This document shows positions 1 through 5,984 of a stretch of DNA of 8,136 nt, piece by piece. A program made the translations under genes and the position numbers. The notes under the pieces are model-generated. The model made no database searches and had not been told where the DNA came from. It saw only the letters and a list, made by a program, of their open reading frames with translations. Position 1 is the stretch's first letter. Each line of letters opens with the position of its first letter. Origin of the DNA: an uncultured bacterium (GTDB lineage: Bacteria; Armatimonadota; UBA5829; DSUL01). The stretch covers positions 1 to 8,136 of the forward strand of contig CALCJH010000092.1 of the NCBI GenBank assembly GCA_937967775.1, given 5' to 3'.

Positions 1-918
1 CCGGGAACGTTCTCGGCGGATATGATGGCGCATCAGTATGACCAGCAGGCCAATCAGGTGCTGTGCACCATCGCGCCGCGTCACTGGACTAACAACGCCC
101 CGGACTCCAACATATTCGGGCTGGAGCCTCAGTTCGGCTGCTGCACGGCCAATTTCCATCAGGGGTGGCCGAAACTTGCCGCCAATCTCTGGATGGCCAC
201 GCCGGACGAAGGTCTGGCGATGGTTGCGTTTGCGCCATGCCAGGTGAAGGCGAAAGTGCGCGGAGGGGTGGAGGTCACCATAGACGTCGAGACCGACTAT
301 CCGTTCGGGGAGACGGTGAAGTTCATCGTCCGCACGCCGAAGCCCGTCACATTCCCGCTGCGCTATCGTGTTCCCGGCTGGGCGGAAGGGGCGTGCGCAA
401 AGCTGAACGGGGGCGAATGCTCCTGCGAACTGACTCCCGCCACCTTCCAGACGGCCGAACGCGAGTGGAGCGACGGTGACACTCTGGAGGTCACCCTGCC
501 GATGAAGGTGCGCGCCGAGCGGCGGTTCAACGGGTCTGTGACGCTGAAACGCGGACCCCTGGTGTACAGCCTCAAGATCGGGGAGCGGTGGGAGCGGATC
601 CGCGGGATTGACGCCTGCCCGGACTACGCCGTCTATCCCACCACGCCCTGGAACTATGGTCTCCTGATAGACCCCGAGAATCCGGAAGCCGAGGTGATCG
701 TCAAGAGTGTCGGAGATGTGATCTACTCGTCGGACACCGCTCCTGTGGAGCTGCGCGTGAGGGGCCGCCGAATCCCCGAGTGGCAGCTGGTGGACGAGCA
801 GGCCGGCCCGCTTCCAGTCAGCCCGGTCAAGTCGTCAGAGCCGGAGGAGGAGTTGACGCTGATCCCATACGGCTGCGCCAAGCTTCGCATCACCGAGTTC
901 CCCCTGTTGGAGGGGTAA
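1..918 (+). CDS. GH127 / DUF1680-family glycoside hydrolase, C-terminal part (5' end outside window)
   Basis: The reading frame is open from base 1 to a TAA at 916-918, and the gene continues upstream; the ATG at 22 is internal. The stretch FGCCTAN (the two Cys are codons 139-144) followed by HQGWPKLAANLWMAT is characteristic of DUF1680. In characterised GH127 beta-L-arabinofuranosidases the adjacent Cys pair binds zinc and the first Cys is the nucleophile. The other zinc ligands (Glu, Cys) and the acid/base Glu would lie upstream, so catalytic completeness cannot be judged. After the (alpha/alpha)6 barrel end comes a beta-sandwich region with the family's LRYRVPGWAEGA and NGSVTLKRGPLVYSL stretches. 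About 305 residues are present; the family is commonly 600-750. Likely reaction: hydrolysis of terminal beta-L-arabinofuranose or a similar sugar. Substrate specificity is inference, as DUF1680 relatives (for example GH146) overlap. A CBS-domain gene follows 36 bp later, probably on the same transcript. Confidence 0.85.
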   Translation, partial: PGTFSADMMAHQYDQQANQVLCTIAPRHWTNNAPDSNIFGLEPQFGCCTANFHQGWPKLAANLWMATPDEGLAMVAFAPCQVKAKVRGGVEVTIDVETDYPFGETVKFIVRTPKPVTFPLRYRVPGWAEGACAKLNGGECSCELTPATFQTAEREWSDGDTLEVTLPMKVRAERRFNGSVTLKRGPLVYSLKIGERWERIRGIDACPDYAVYPTTPWNYGLLIDPENPEAEVIVKSVGDVIYSSDTAPVELRVRGRRIPEWQLVDEQAGPLPVSPVKSSEPEEELTLIPYGCAKLRITEFPLLEG

Positions 919-954
919 AATGGTGGTGATGGGGCGAACGAAGGAGACGGCGCG

Positions 955-1422
955 ATGGTGATGAAAGGCCTGACGGCTGCGGATGTGATGACGCGGGAGG
1001 TCATCACTGTGAGTGCGGGTGCCACGCTCCGGGAAGTGGCAGAGATTCTGACACAGGCAGGCATCAGCGGAGCACCGGTGGTGGACGCCGACGGACGCCT
1101 GGTCGGCATCATCAGCGAATCGGACCTGTTGAATGAGGAGAAGCGCAGGGAGGCCCTTCCGCGCACCGCGCTGTACGGCGCGGTTCCGGTATCCGAAGAG
1201 AAGCTGATGCGGGCTTATAAAGGTGGAATGTCGCTCAAAGCGTGGGATCTGATGACCCGGGATGTCATCACTGCGGACGAGGACACTCCTGCAGATGAAG
1301 TATGCGACCTTATGATCACCAACCGGGTGAACCGCATTCCGGTGGTGCGCGACGGGAAGCCGGTGGGCATCATCACGCGCTCGGATCTTCTGCTGGGGAT
1401 GCTGCGCTCGTCAGAGGATTGA
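955..1422 (+). CDS. Tandem CBS-domain protein (Bateman module)
   Basis: This is a 155-residue protein made almost entirely of two CBS domains, at about residues 7-62 and 95-151, joined by a charged linker of about 30 residues. Each domain carries the nucleotide-contact pattern G-h-h-S/T-x-S/T-D: GIISESD at 51-57 and GIITRSD at 138-144. Each also has the family's opening 'DVMTREVITV' / 'DLMTRDVITA' motif. By family knowledge such modules bind AMP, ATP or related nucleotides and report cell energy state. No partner domain is fused, so it probably acts in trans or as a dimer, with an unknown target. The start at 955 is supported by AAGGAG at 941-946, 8 nt upstream. It sits 36 bp after the glycosidase gene and is followed 46 bp later by an intrinsic terminator, so it looks like the last gene of that unit. 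A functional link to the glycosidase is not shown. Confidence 0.92.
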   Translation: MVMKGLTAADVMTREVITVSAGATLREVAEILTQAGISGAPVVDADGRLVGIISESDLLNEEKRREALPRTALYGAVPVSEEKLMRAYKGGMSLKAWDLMTRDVITADEDTPADEVCDLMITNRVNRIPVVRDGKPVGIITRSDLLLGMLRSSED

Positions 1423-1468
1423 AACCGGCGCGTGCCGGACTGCGGTACTGGTTGTTTCCTTGAGGAGA

Positions 1469-1499
1469 GGCTCCGTCCGGGGAGGGCGGAGCCTTTTTT
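1469..1499 (+). terminator. Intrinsic terminator after the CBS gene
   Basis: A perfect 7-bp GC-rich stem (GGCTCCG at 1469-1475 pairing with CGGAGCC at 1487-1493) has an 11-nt loop and is followed at once by six T residues (1494-1499). A1468 can pair with T1494 to extend the stem. It ends the GH127-CBS transcript and separates it from the GH172 gene. Confidence 0.88.
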
Positions 1500-1582
1500 C
1501 CAGAATGCACTTACTAAGCGCGTGTCCACTTACGCGGGGCCGGGGAACTGGGTAGCTCTTCAAGGTAACCGGGCAGGAGAGA

Positions 1583-1595
1583 ACCGGCCGCCGGT
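1583..1595. repeat. Small GC-rich palindrome upstream of the GH172 gene (possible operator)
   Basis: ACCGGC-C-GCCGGT is a perfect 6-bp inverted repeat around one central base, 41 bp upstream of the GH172 start codon. The place and symmetry would suit a repressor site or a 5'-UTR hairpin, and many sugar-responsive LacI-type operators are palindromes with a central CG. In a GC-rich genome a repeat this short can arise by chance. I see no convincing -35/-10 pair in 1500-1636, and nothing else in this stretch. Confidence 0.3.
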
Positions 1596-1636
1596 CTAAC
1601 AGGCACTCAGACACTACTTTCAGGGAGATTGGCAGC

Positions 1637-2719
1637 ATGATTGGTTGCACCAGCCTTGCTTCGCTTCCGCGGCTTCGCGAGTATACCAGTCACCGCGTCT
1701 CAAGCTGGGACACGCGCGGGGGCAACGCAGACTTCTGGAACATCAAGCCGGGCGAGAAGCGCATTCTCGCCGAGATCCAGGGACCGGGATGCATCAAGCA
1801 TATCTGGATGACCTTGGGTATCCCTCGCGAAGACTACTGCCGGAGGATCGTGATCCGGATGTTCTGGGACGACTGCCCGGATGCCAGCGTCGAGTGCCCC
1901 ATCGGGGATTTCTTCGGACTGGGGCACGGGATGCGGAAAAACTTTGTCACTTTGCCGATGCAGATGAGCCCGCAAAGCGGGAAGGGATTCAACTGCTGGT
2001 GGCCGATGCCGTTCCGCAGGAAAGCGGTCATCGAGATCGAGAATCAGGGCGAGCAGGACTACAACCACTACTTTTATATAGATTACGAGAAGTATCCTGC
2101 CGTGGACGCAGTGCAGGATCTGGCCTACTTCCACGTGCAGTGGCGGCGCGAGCCGGACACGCGGGGTTGGGCTTTCGAGGAGAAAAAACGGCCGGGTGAC
2201 GAGATCGGCAAAGATCCGCGCATTTTGAACCCCAGCGCGCGGGAGAACTACATTATCTGCAAGGTGGAGGGTGACGGCATCTACTGCGGCGCGCATCTGG
2301 ATATAGACTGCTTCCAGCGCAACCCCAACGACTGGTACGGCGAGGGCGACGATATGATCTTCATTGACGGGGAGGAATGGCCGCCGCAGCTCCACGGAAC
2401 CGGCACGGAAGACTGGTACCACTGCGCCTACTGTCCCACTGAGGAGTACAACGCTCCCTACCACGGCATCATCCTGTACAGCGGCACGCCGGAGTGGCGC
2501 TGGAAGGGGAAGCAGACGGTGTACCGGTACCACATCGAGGATCCGTTGCGCTTCAAGAAAAGCATTCTGGTGTCCATCGAGCACGGGCACGCGAACAAGC
2601 TCAGCAACGATTACTCCAGCACAGCTTATTACTATCTGACGGAACCGAAGAAGGGCGGGCCGGATCTGCCGCCTGTGGAGGAGCGCCTGCCCAGGCCCAA
2701 CGAGCCGCAGTATCCGTAG
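1637..2719 (+). CDS. GH172 / DUF2961-family glycoside hydrolase
   Basis: A 360-residue protein matching DUF2961 over its whole length. Diagnostic stretches are SSWDTRGGNADFW (22-34), EIQGPGCIKHIWMT (46-59), WYGEGDDMIFIDGE (near 233-246) and HGTGTEDWY (near 253-261). Two acidic residues stand out: Glu236 in GEGD and Glu258 in GTED. They fit the positions of acid/base and nucleophile in characterised GH172 alpha-D-fructofuranosidases; this assignment is from memory of the family, not an alignment. Known GH172 activities are on alpha-D-fructofuranosides (including difructose anhydride) and alpha-D-arabinofuranosides. The exact substrate here is unknown. No signal peptide or lipobox is seen, so a cytoplasmic enzyme acting on imported oligosaccharides is likely. 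The start is supported by GGGAGA at 1623-1628, 8 nt upstream of the ATG. It appears to be a single-gene transcript, bounded by terminators at 1469-1499 and 2752-2788. Family members usually form oligomers through jelly-roll domains. Confidence 0.9.
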   Translation: MIGCTSLASLPRLREYTSHRVSSWDTRGGNADFWNIKPGEKRILAEIQGPGCIKHIWMTLGIPREDYCRRIVIRMFWDDCPDASVECPIGDFFGLGHGMRKNFVTLPMQMSPQSGKGFNCWWPMPFRRKAVIEIENQGEQDYNHYFYIDYEKYPAVDAVQDLAYFHVQWRREPDTRGWAFEEKKRPGDEIGKDPRILNPSARENYIICKVEGDGIYCGAHLDIDCFQRNPNDWYGEGDDMIFIDGEEWPPQLHGTGTEDWYHCAYCPTEEYNAPYHGIILYSGTPEWRWKGKQTVYRYHIEDPLRFKKSILVSIEHGHANKLSNDYSSTAYYYLTEPKKGGPDLPPVEERLPRPNEPQYP

Positions 2720-2751
2720 GCCGCCAGGGACGGGTGCCGCGCTGCCGGTTG

Positions 2752-2788
2752 ACCGGGTCTCTTCCGCAGGAAGGGGCCCGGTGTTTTT
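2752..2788 (+). terminator. Strong intrinsic terminator after the GH172 gene
   Basis: A 14-bp stem is formed by 2752-2765 and 2769-2782, with two G-U pairs and a 3-nt loop (GCA). It is followed by G and a five-T run at 2784-2788. A 10-bp near-repeat, GTTTTTGCCG (2783-2792) then GTTTTTGCGG (2793-2802), supplies a second T-run. The rest of the gap to the next gene (2803-2911) shows no convincing promoter or RNA. Confidence 0.9.
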
Positions 2789-2911
2789 GCCGGTTTTTGC
2801 GGAAGGGTGAAAGAACCAGTTTCGGGATCTGTCCACGCCGGGTAAAAAACTCTGACTTCCCCATCAACCCGGGGGGCGCAGATCTGGCGGGCGATCGGCA
2901 AACTCGGCTCC

Positions 2912-4318
2912 GTGGGGTCTGCCGTAGCCCTTTGCGAAGCCGTGTCAGCACATCCGGTGGTCAGAATAACCGACCTCGTTCGAAGCGACGCCCGGCTGCG
3001 TCTTTTGGCAGGAGCGGCAATCGCGGCTGTATGCTTCGCCGCCGCTCTCGTCCTCCGCAATTATCTGCAACCCTGGCTTGGCCCGGAAGGGCCGTTTCTG
3101 CTGTTGCTTTCGGGGTGTGCGGCCGCTGCGTCTGTGGGAGGAACGCCGGCCGGGGTCGCCGCGTTGGTGGCAGGCGGAGCGCTGGGAGGGTTCTACCTTC
3201 TTCCGTCAGAAGGACTTCGTCTCTCCTCCAATCCCACGGCAACCGGAGTGCTGCTGTTTTATTTCATTTCCGGGACATTGATCGTGGCGTTGAACCGCTG
3301 GCGGAGATCCGCCAGACGGCTGGCCGAGGAGCGGACGGATGCGTTGCGGCAGGCTGAGGCAACCCTGAGGGCGTTCTCCGAAGGCTGCCACGAATACGCC
3401 GTGATGATGCTGGATCGCGAGGGGCGCGTCGCCGGTTGGAATGCAGGCGCCCATCGTTTGACGGGGTATCCTTCGGACGAAGTGGTCGGCCGCGGATATG
3501 AGCTGTTCTTTGAAGGATCGGCGCGCGAGGCAGGAGAGCCTGGCCGCCAACTGCAGCTTGCCGACCAGTTGGGACACGTGGATCTGGAGGGCTGGCGTGT
3601 ACGCCGGGACGGAAGCCGCTTCCTGGCGCGGGTATCGCTGACAGTCTTGCGCAATGATGCCGGCCAGCCGGAGGGATTTGCCTGCGTCGTGTCTGATATC
3701 ACTTCGATGCGCGAAGCGGAAGAGAGGGCGCGGCAGGCTGTGGCAAGGCAGCGTACCTTTCTGCAACAGGTGCTTCGCAGCGTGACGGAAGGCAGGCTTC
3801 GGCTCTGTTTTCGCCGTGAGGAGCTCCCGGAGCGTCTGGAGACGCAGGCCGGATGCATCTCTCTTGATGCCGCCCGGCTGGGATCACTCCGGGCCTGTTT
3901 AAGGGAGGTGGCGGGCGCGGCAGGGTTCGACGAGCACCGCACGGAAGACCTGGTCCACGCGGTCGGTGAGGCTGCGATGAACGCGGTGGTGCATGCCGGC
4001 GGGGGCGAGGCGAGCATCTTCCACGATGGAGGACGGACCATCCAGGTGTGGTTGGAGGACCACGGCGCCGGCATCTCCGAGGAGCGATTGCACCTTGCGA
4101 CGCTGGAGCGCGGATTCACAACCGCTGGCACCTGGGGGCACGGGTTCTGGATGATGCTGAAACTCGCGGACCGGGTCTGGCTCCACACGGGGCAGGACGG
4201 GACTACGGTGGTGCTGGAACAGGATCGCGACAGACCCGCGCCGCACTGGTTCGACTCCACGGCATCCCTGAACGGCCAGAGCCTGCAGGCCGGGCAGTTT
4301 GACAGGACGGAATGCTGA
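2912..4318 (+). CDS. Membrane sensor protein: DUF4118-like membrane domain, PAS domain, RsbW-type ATPase/serine kinase domain
   Basis: A 468-residue protein. Residues about 30-128 hold four hydrophobic segments (31-48, 61-77, 79-97, 111-127), with a YLLPSEG turn typical of the KdpD-type DUF4118 membrane domain. A basic, heptad-like linker (129-155) leads to a PAS domain (about 155-265, with VMMLDREGRVAGWNAGAHRLTGY and VRRDGSRFLARVSL). The C-terminal domain (about 320-437) is a GHKL ATPase: N-box E353-AAMN357-AVVH361, G1 box D383-HGAG387, and G2 region TWGHGFWMMLKLAD (407-420). These boxes resemble anti-sigma kinases such as RsbW/SpoIIAB rather than histidine kinases, and no HisKA phosphoacceptor domain lies between PAS and ATPase. 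It may therefore phosphorylate or sequester a protein partner on Ser/Thr; that role is inference. The start codon is uncertain: GTG 2912 is the longest option, GTG 2942 and GTG 2957 are alternatives, and none has a clear ribosome site. All fall before the first membrane segment. The next gene begins directly after the stop. Confidence 0.82.
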   Translation: MGSAVALCEAVSAHPVVRITDLVRSDARLRLLAGAAIAAVCFAAALVLRNYLQPWLGPEGPFLLLLSGCAAAASVGGTPAGVAALVAGGALGGFYLLPSEGLRLSSNPTATGVLLFYFISGTLIVALNRWRRSARRLAEERTDALRQAEATLRAFSEGCHEYAVMMLDREGRVAGWNAGAHRLTGYPSDEVVGRGYELFFEGSAREAGEPGRQLQLADQLGHVDLEGWRVRRDGSRFLARVSLTVLRNDAGQPEGFACVVSDITSMREAEERARQAVARQRTFLQQVLRSVTEGRLRLCFRREELPERLETQAGCISLDAARLGSLRACLREVAGAAGFDEHRTEDLVHAVGEAAMNAVVHAGGGEASIFHDGGRTIQVWLEDHGAGISEERLHLATLERGFTTAGTWGHGFWMMLKLADRVWLHTGQDGTTVVLEQDRDRPAPHWFDSTASLNGQSLQAGQFDRTEC

Positions 4319-4774
4319 ATGGATATCAGACCGGTAAAGCACACCGATGAGGACGAGTGGGTGCGCCTGAGAATGGCGCTATGGCCGGATGCAGACCCGG
4401 ACGAGTTCCGAGAGGAGTTTCCAGCATATCTGGAGGGTGGAGACCGTCGTCTGCACTGCGTGGTGGTAGAACGCCCGGATGGCAGACTGGGCGGCCTGAT
4501 GGAGCTATCGCTCCGGTTACAGGCGGAGGGTTGCCTCGGCAGCCCTGTGGCTTATATCGAGAACTGGTACGTGGACGAGGATCTGCGGCGTCAGGGTCTG
4601 GCGCGGCGGATGCTGGAATCGGCGGCGCGCTGGGCTCGTCACCGTGGATGCGCTGAGATCGCATCGAGCTGCGTGCTAGATAACACCACCGCCCTCCAGG
4701 TCCACGAAGCCCTGGGTTTCGAGGAGGTGGACCGCCTGGTTCACTTCGTCTATGAGCTGCCGGTTGAGGGGTAG
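4319..4774 (+). CDS. GNAT N-acetyltransferase, aminoglycoside 6'-N-acetyltransferase AAC(6')-I-like
   Basis: A 151-residue single-domain GNAT protein. The N-terminus MDIRPVKHTDEDEW...LR..LWP, then GCLGSPVAYIENWYV (71-85), acetyl-CoA loop R90-RQG-LA95 (motif A, R/Q-x-x-G-x-A), GCAEIASS (110-117) and NTTALQVHEALGFEEVDR (122-139) match, in order and spacing, enterobacterial AAC(6')-I enzymes such as AAC(6')-Iy. The length is also typical (about 145-150). These enzymes move an acetyl group from acetyl-CoA to the 6'-amino group of aminoglycosides. Chromosomal relatives in environmental bacteria often have unknown natural substrates, so resistance is not implied. The ATG at 4319 directly follows the TGA of the sensor gene (zero gap), with AGGACGG at 4304-4310 as ribosome site inside the sensor gene, so the two are very probably co-transcribed and translationally coupled. 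The stop is 6 bp from the stop of the convergent minus-strand gene. Confidence 0.85.
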   Translation: MDIRPVKHTDEDEWVRLRMALWPDADPDEFREEFPAYLEGGDRRLHCVVVERPDGRLGGLMELSLRLQAEGCLGSPVAYIENWYVDEDLRRQGLARRMLESAARWARHRGCAEIASSCVLDNTTALQVHEALGFEEVDRLVHFVYELPVEG

Positions 4775-4780
4775 GGGGCG

Positions 4781-5881
4781 TCAGGGCCGGTTGCGCCAGG
4801 CGAGCTCCTCCGAAAGATCCAGATACAGCTTCACGGCATCCGGCGGTGTGTTCCAGGGAATGTGGTTGCCGACGCACATCATATAACCGCCGGACATCTT
4901 AGCAGTCTCGACCATCCGTTCCACCATCTTTCGGATGGCTTCTGGATCCCGGCTCATCAGGATGCGGCTGTCGCCCTCACCCGCAATGAAACAGTCTTTG
5001 TGGCGCCGGGCGATGGCGCGATAGTCCGTGTAAGGCTCCGAGATGATGCCGATCGCCCCGCAGGCCATCACATCATCCGCGAAGGCGTCCATGCACCCGT
5101 CCGACATGAAGACGACATCCTTCCCGGTTGCCCTGACGATGCTCCAGAATTCTTCGTAGCGAGGGAAGATATGGCGGCGCATCCACTCCGGTGAGCAGAC
5201 CGGGCCGCGAGATGTGACAATGTCGTCGTGGCAGATGACGAAGTTCACCGGGAGCCGGGCGAACACCCGGAACACGCGCCGGTTGATCTCTGCAAACTCC
5301 TCCAGAATGCGCTCGAACCGCTCATCCAGGCAGATCTCAAGAAACAGCTCCCAGCCGAAGGTAAGGAGCGGCCACATGAACATCGTGTTGTAGAAACCGC
5401 AGGACGCGGAACTGCCCTCCGGGGCGTGGTCTCCCCACTCGGCTGGATAGAGCGAGCGGTAAAATCGGTAAAGCGCTTCCTCATCGCGATAGTCGCGGGA
5501 CTCGACCACGGGAATGTTGGTGAAGTCCCCCTGTTCCAGCGGGGAAAAGGCCAGCGCCTCCTCCGCGTCCCGGAAGTTCTTTCCCCAGTCCCAGTGCCAG
5601 CTGAATCCACTGCCCCACCGGACGGCGTGACGGCCTTCCTGCACCTCGGCTGACGAATGCTCGCATCCGTCAAGGTCAGGCCGCGGGACAGGGGTGTCAT
5701 CTTCCGGCACGGGAAGATCGAGGAAGGGATACAGCTCCCTCATCCGCAGCCGGCACAGGCGCGGGTGTTCATAGTAGTCTATGCCGGTCAGGTAGGTCTC
5801 GGCGTCCGGACAGGACCAGTGCTCCCAGTGTGGAATCCGGTCAGGAGCCATTCCTTTGAAGGCCATATATCGCGCGTCCAT
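4781..5881 (-). CDS. Uroporphyrinogen decarboxylase (URO-D) superfamily protein, not canonical HemE
   Basis: A 366-residue protein with the URO-D/methyltransferase TIM-barrel pattern: MDARYMAFKGMAPDRIPHWE at the start, HDDIVTSRGPVCSPEWM (218-234), a P-RYEEFW helix (240-246), VFMSDGCMDAF (257-267), and a C-terminal C336-VGNHIPWNTPPDAV stretch. The arginine-rich HemE N-terminal motif (MRQAGR) is absent, so heme synthesis is unlikely. Corrinoid:CoM methyltransferases of this superfamily (MtaA/MtbA) bind zinc with H-x-C...C. Here the H-x-C place seems to read S260-D-G262, while the late Cys (C336) remains, so a zinc-thiolate methyltransferase site is incomplete by eye. Function is therefore unknown; such paralogues are common near sugar and C1 catabolism genes. 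The start at 5881 has only a weak GGGAAG at 5895-5900, but Met6 (5866) has no better site. The gene is divergent from the large membrane-protein gene (103 bp between starts) and convergent with the acetyltransferase. Confidence 0.85.
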   Translation of the reverse strand: MDARYMAFKGMAPDRIPHWEHWSCPDAETYLTGIDYYEHPRLCRLRMRELYPFLDLPVPEDDTPVPRPDLDGCEHSSAEVQEGRHAVRWGSGFSWHWDWGKNFRDAEEALAFSPLEQGDFTNIPVVESRDYRDEEALYRFYRSLYPAEWGDHAPEGSSASCGFYNTMFMWPLLTFGWELFLEICLDERFERILEEFAEINRRVFRVFARLPVNFVICHDDIVTSRGPVCSPEWMRRHIFPRYEEFWSIVRATGKDVVFMSDGCMDAFADDVMACGAIGIISEPYTDYRAIARRHKDCFIAGEGDSRILMSRDPEAIRKMVERMVETAKMSGGYMMCVGNHIPWNTPPDAVKLYLDLSEELAWRNRP

Positions 5882-5984
5882 ATCTGCAGGGATTCTTCCC
5901 TCAGGCGTTTGGGAACTCCTTCTCGCCTGGCGGCAGTGCTTCGGAATGGAAGGAATCCCGCCACCGGCCGCGCAATAGGGCAGT
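5882..5984. promoter_or_regulatory. Divergent intergenic region with nested inverted repeats
   Basis: This is the only non-coding DNA between the starts of the leftward UroD-like gene and the rightward membrane-protein gene, so it must carry both ribosome sites and probably both promoters. It holds an outer inverted repeat, GGGATTCTTCC (5889-5899) against GGAAGGAATCCC (5948-5959), 11 paired bases with one bulged G at 5952. Inside it lies a perfect 6-bp pair, CAGGCG (5902-5907) and CGCCTG (5924-5929). The arrangement suits binding of a dimeric regulator or a hairpin. No confident -10/-35 boxes were found. Confidence 0.45.

Noticed and set aside
1425..1438. CCGGC-GCGT-GCCGG hairpin just after the CBS stop codon
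   Set aside because: It is only a 5-bp stem without a T-run; the real terminator lies at 1469-1499, and such short GC repeats are frequent by chance here.
1700..2836. Long open frame of 378 codons on the minus strand across the GH172 gene
   Set aside because: It is antisense to a gene with clear family motifs. Its translation is rich in Arg, Pro, Val and Ala with no recognisable domain, as expected from third-position GC bias, and it runs through the terminator hairpin.
2797..2911. Promoter for the sensor gene starting from TTGCGG at 2797-2802
   Set aside because: No acceptable -10 hexamer lies 16-18 bp downstream, and the TTGC belongs to the repeated T-runs following the terminator.
3259..4344. 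Minus-strand open frame of 361 codons across the sensor gene
   Set aside because: The translation is a Ser/Arg/Pro-rich low-complexity product of the complementary strand, and the plus strand encodes membrane, PAS and ATPase domains with conserved boxes.
4319..4774. Calling a clinical-type aminoglycoside resistance gene
   Set aside because: Similarity to AAC(6') is good by eye, but there is no mobile element or resistance context and GNAT substrates cannot be told from sequence alone.
4781..5881. Reading this gene as hemE (uroporphyrinogen decarboxylase of heme synthesis)
   Set aside because: The N-terminal arginine-containing HemE motif is missing and no other heme gene lies nearby, so only superfamily membership is supported.
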